A stretch of DNA of 64,000 nucleotides. It comes from Chitinophaga sp. 180180018-3 (GTDB lineage Bacteria; Bacteroidota; Bacteroidia; Chitinophagales; Chitinophagaceae). Below the pieces are notes generated by a model. The model made no database searches. It was not told where the DNA came from and saw only the letters and a list, made by a program, of their open reading frames with translations. The stretch's first letter is position 1, and each line of letters opens with the position of its first letter. A program made the position numbers and the translations under genes. Location of the stretch: the NCBI RefSeq assembly GCF_037893185.1, contig NZ_CP140772.1:930001-994000 (forward strand). The letters run 5' to 3'. Positions 62,150 through 64,000 of the stretch are shown one piece after another.

Positions 62150-64000
62150 TTATTTCTTTGGTTTTTTACCGGCAGCTTTTTCATCTGCTTCTGCTTTTGC
62201 CAGTTTTTCTTTTGCTTCCTGTTTCAGCTCAGCAATGGAGCTGTTGGTAACAATACTCTGGTAAGTAGCTTTGGCGTTGAAATAGTCCTTCTGACGGGCA
62301 TATACATCACCCAGCAGAATATATGATTTAGCCACCCAGTATTCGTAGGAAGGCGTGTTTTTGATGACATCGAAACCAGCTTTTTCCGCAGCATCCAGCT
62401 CATTCTGCTGCAGGTAGCAATCGGCAATGCTGTAGCGGGCTTCCGCACCGGTTTCGGATTTGGTCATTCCCGCAACAGTTTTGAATTCAGCGATAGCGGC
62501 AGCATAGTCGTTGGCATGCTGTAAAGATTTACCACGGTAGAAATGGGCGATGATCTGATCGTCGGTACTGATATTGGCGGTAGCCAGCAGCATTTCGGCG
62601 TAGTTGGATATTTCGTCCCAGTGTTTCAGCTGATAGTTGCTGCGGAGAAGCCCCCTGGTGGCAGCAAGACTGTTTTCTTTGCTGGTAGCAAGATCCTGCA
62701 GCTGCAGGTAATAAGTTCTGGATTTTTCGTAATTCTTAGCCTGGTAGAAGTTGATATTGGCGGCCTGGAGAGCGGCTCTTTCCGCATACAGGCTGCTGTT
62801 GCGCGATAACACGTATTCGTAGGCAGGCAGTGCGCTCGTATAGTCTTTACTGTTATAAGCACATTCTGCTTTGTAGAAATAAGCCGGCAGGATAAATTGT
62901 CCGTTCGGATATTTCTGGATATAGCTGTTGAACGCCACTGTAGCGCCGCTGCAATCGTTGTTGGTAAACTTCGATTCCGCCGCTGCGTAGGCCAGTGAAT
63001 CTTCTGCAGAAGCGGTCACCGTTTTGCCGCTGGCTTTCAGGAATGCCAGGTAGTCGTCGGTTTTACCCTGGCTCACATAGATCGATTTCATGCTTTGCAG
63101 CGCCTCGTTGGCTTCCGGCGATCCGGGGAATTTTTCTACCACCTGACGGTAGTAGGCCAATGCTTTACTGTCGTTGTCTTTGTTGTAATAGCACAAACCG
63201 AGTTTCAGTAAAGCCCTGGGAGCGTTGGCGCCATTGGGTTGTTTCTGCAGCACGTTTTCCAGAAAAGGAATTGCTTCGGTATATTTTTCCTGCGCCAGGT
63301 AAGTATTGGCGATCTCTATGTCCGTTTCATTATTGAAACCGGAAGAGGGGAATTTGTTGTTCAGTTGTTTGAGCAGGGCGAGTTTGTCGGCCTGTTTGCC
63401 CTGTAATCCCAGAATTACTGCCTTCTGATAAGTGGCGTAATCGGCGCCTGGTTCGTTGTTGCTGATGATATGGTCGTACAACGACAATGCTTTCGGGAAC
63501 TGGCGCATCATGTAATAGCAGTCGGCGCTGCGCAGGGCAGCGTCGGAGGCGAGGCGGGTGGCATTAGGTCCGCTGACATGCTGGGCAGATTCAAAGTAAG
63601 GCAATGCATCTGCGTACTTGTCCTGTTTCAGCAGGCTGTATCCCAGATTGTAGCTGGCTGTTTGCGCATTGGCTTCGCCGGATACAGGAGCAGTAGTGCT
63701 GAGGTATGCTTTGAGGTTAGGGATGGCCACATCAGGTTTGTTCTGACGCAGGGCGATCTCCGCTTTCCAGAAATGTGCGAGTTGTTTGATCTGTGGATCG
63801 TATGGATTCCTGATGGCGATATCCAGCAGGCGGTCGGCTTCACCCAGTTGCTGATCGTTGATCAGCTGAGTGGCACGGCCGAAAGCTACTTTCTGGTAGG
63901 CCTTCAGTACAGTCGGATTTTTATCAGGTATCATTTCAATGGTAGCCAGCCCGTCTTTGTAGTTGTTGCTGTTCATGAAAAGATTTACGAGGATCTCCCG
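62150..64000 (-). CDS. Large tetratricopeptide-repeat protein (5' end beyond window)
   Basis: At least 616 residues of a long TPR protein, ending ADEKAAGKKPKK. The frame stays open through the right edge, and a Met at 63976 is internal. Repeats of about 34-40 residues are visible throughout: YNLGYSLLKQDKYADALPYF, DIEIANTYLAQEKYTEAIPF, LLKLGLCYYNKDNDSKALAY, FYKAECAYNSKDYTSALPAY and YSIADCYLQQNELDAAEKAG. Likely envelope or periplasmic, because it is paired with the outer-membrane barrel gene. Bacteroidota use such proteins as assembly scaffolds. No catalytic motif. Confidence 0.85.
   Translation of the reverse strand, partial: REILVNLFMNSNNYKDGLATIEMIPDKNPTVLKAYQKVAFGRATQLINDQQLGEADRLLDIAIRNPYDPQIKQLAHFWKAEIALRQNKPDVAIPNLKAYLSTTAPVSGEANAQTASYNLGYSLLKQDKYADALPYFESAQHVSGPNATRLASDAALRSADCYYMMRQFPKALSLYDHIISNNEPGADYATYQKAVILGLQGKQADKLALLKQLNNKFPSSGFNNETDIEIANTYLAQEKYTEAIPFLENVLQKQPNGANAPRALLKLGLCYYNKDNDSKALAYYRQVVEKFPGSPEANEALQSMKSIYVSQGKTDDYLAFLKASGKTVTASAEDSLAYAAAESKFTNNDCSGATVAFNSYIQKYPNGQFILPAYFYKAECAYNSKDYTSALPAYEYVLSRNSSLYAERAALQAANINFYQAKNYEKSRTYYLQLQDLATSKENSLAATRGLLRSNYQLKHWDEISNYAEMLLATANISTDDQIIAHFYRGKSLQHANDYAAAIAEFKTVAGMTKSETGAEARYSIADCYLQQNELDAAEKAGFDVIKNTPSYEYWVAKSYILLGDVYARQKDYFNAKATYQSIVTNSSIAELKQEAKEKLAKAEADEKAAGKKPKK

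Noticed and set aside
1..64000. tRNA, rRNA, CRISPR arrays, insertion sequences
   Set aside because: No cloverleaf, conserved rRNA block, regularly spaced direct repeat or transposase-like frame was seen. A tRNAscan or ISfinder search would be decisive.

Overview
The window looks like the chromosome of a Chitinophaga-like member of the Bacteroidota (family Chitinophagaceae). The evidence is gene content and signals, not a database match. Recurrent TAnnTTTG promoter elements replace sigma70 -10 boxes, Shine-Dalgarno sequences are rare, and the following are typical of the group: a long LepB, HU-CCDC81-like and PorT-like proteins, OmpA with thrombospondin type-3 repeats, an amylomaltase with two starch-binding domains, and a type VI secretion system of the Bacteroidetes class (T6SSiii). 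Both ends cut a gene: dnaG at the left and a large TPR protein at the right. No rRNA, tRNA, CRISPR array, transposase or integrase was seen.

Layout. 1-11.4 kb is housekeeping: dnaG (partial), a thiolase, pdhB, a cysE-cysM operon, a GrpB-family protein, an unusual NtrC-like response regulator followed by an alpha/beta hydrolase, lepB and cdd. 11.5-22.2 kb holds argS, outer-membrane proteins, dnaK, malQ and a dipeptide epimerase. 22.3-24.6 kb is a visibly AT-richer patch (SDR, PEBP/YbhB, AraC regulator) that looks acquired. 24.8-27.3 kb is a three-gene minus-strand operon of a caspase-like (C25-like) cysteine peptidase, a small OB-like protein and a protein resembling the bpX4 component of MoxR-vWA-bpX conflict systems.

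30.9-45.3 kb is the T6SS locus. tssH, tssB, tssC, a TraN/DUF4138-like periplasmic protein and a lytic transglycosylase run on plus. A PKD membrane protein, tssE and tssF run on minus. tssG, tssN, tssK, tssO and tssD (Hcp) run on plus. Sheath, tube, baseplate, disassembly ATPase and part of the envelope complex are present. The VgrG spike, PAAR tip, recognisable TssQ/TssR and effectors are not in the window. The VirB9/TraN-like gene, a family best known from conjugation, is the most unexpected member.

45.3-64 kb returns to metabolism and regulation: DoxX, a Crp-like regulator and coaA; an aldehyde dehydrogenase; two MFS transporters with a TetR regulator whose likely operators can be read; a Fic protein flanked by two palindromic operators at its promoter; pfkA-pyk; a prolyl oligopeptidase; an RmlD-like reductase; an HU-like membrane protein; an outer-membrane barrel; and TPR repeats.

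A second window-wide theme is a set of very long, near-perfect intergenic hairpins (36 to 53 bp arms). Each abuts a stop codon, and they share sub-sequences such as GAATTAAGAA and GCGAAGACCTTAGCGAT. They look like a dispersed family of terminator-like repeats.
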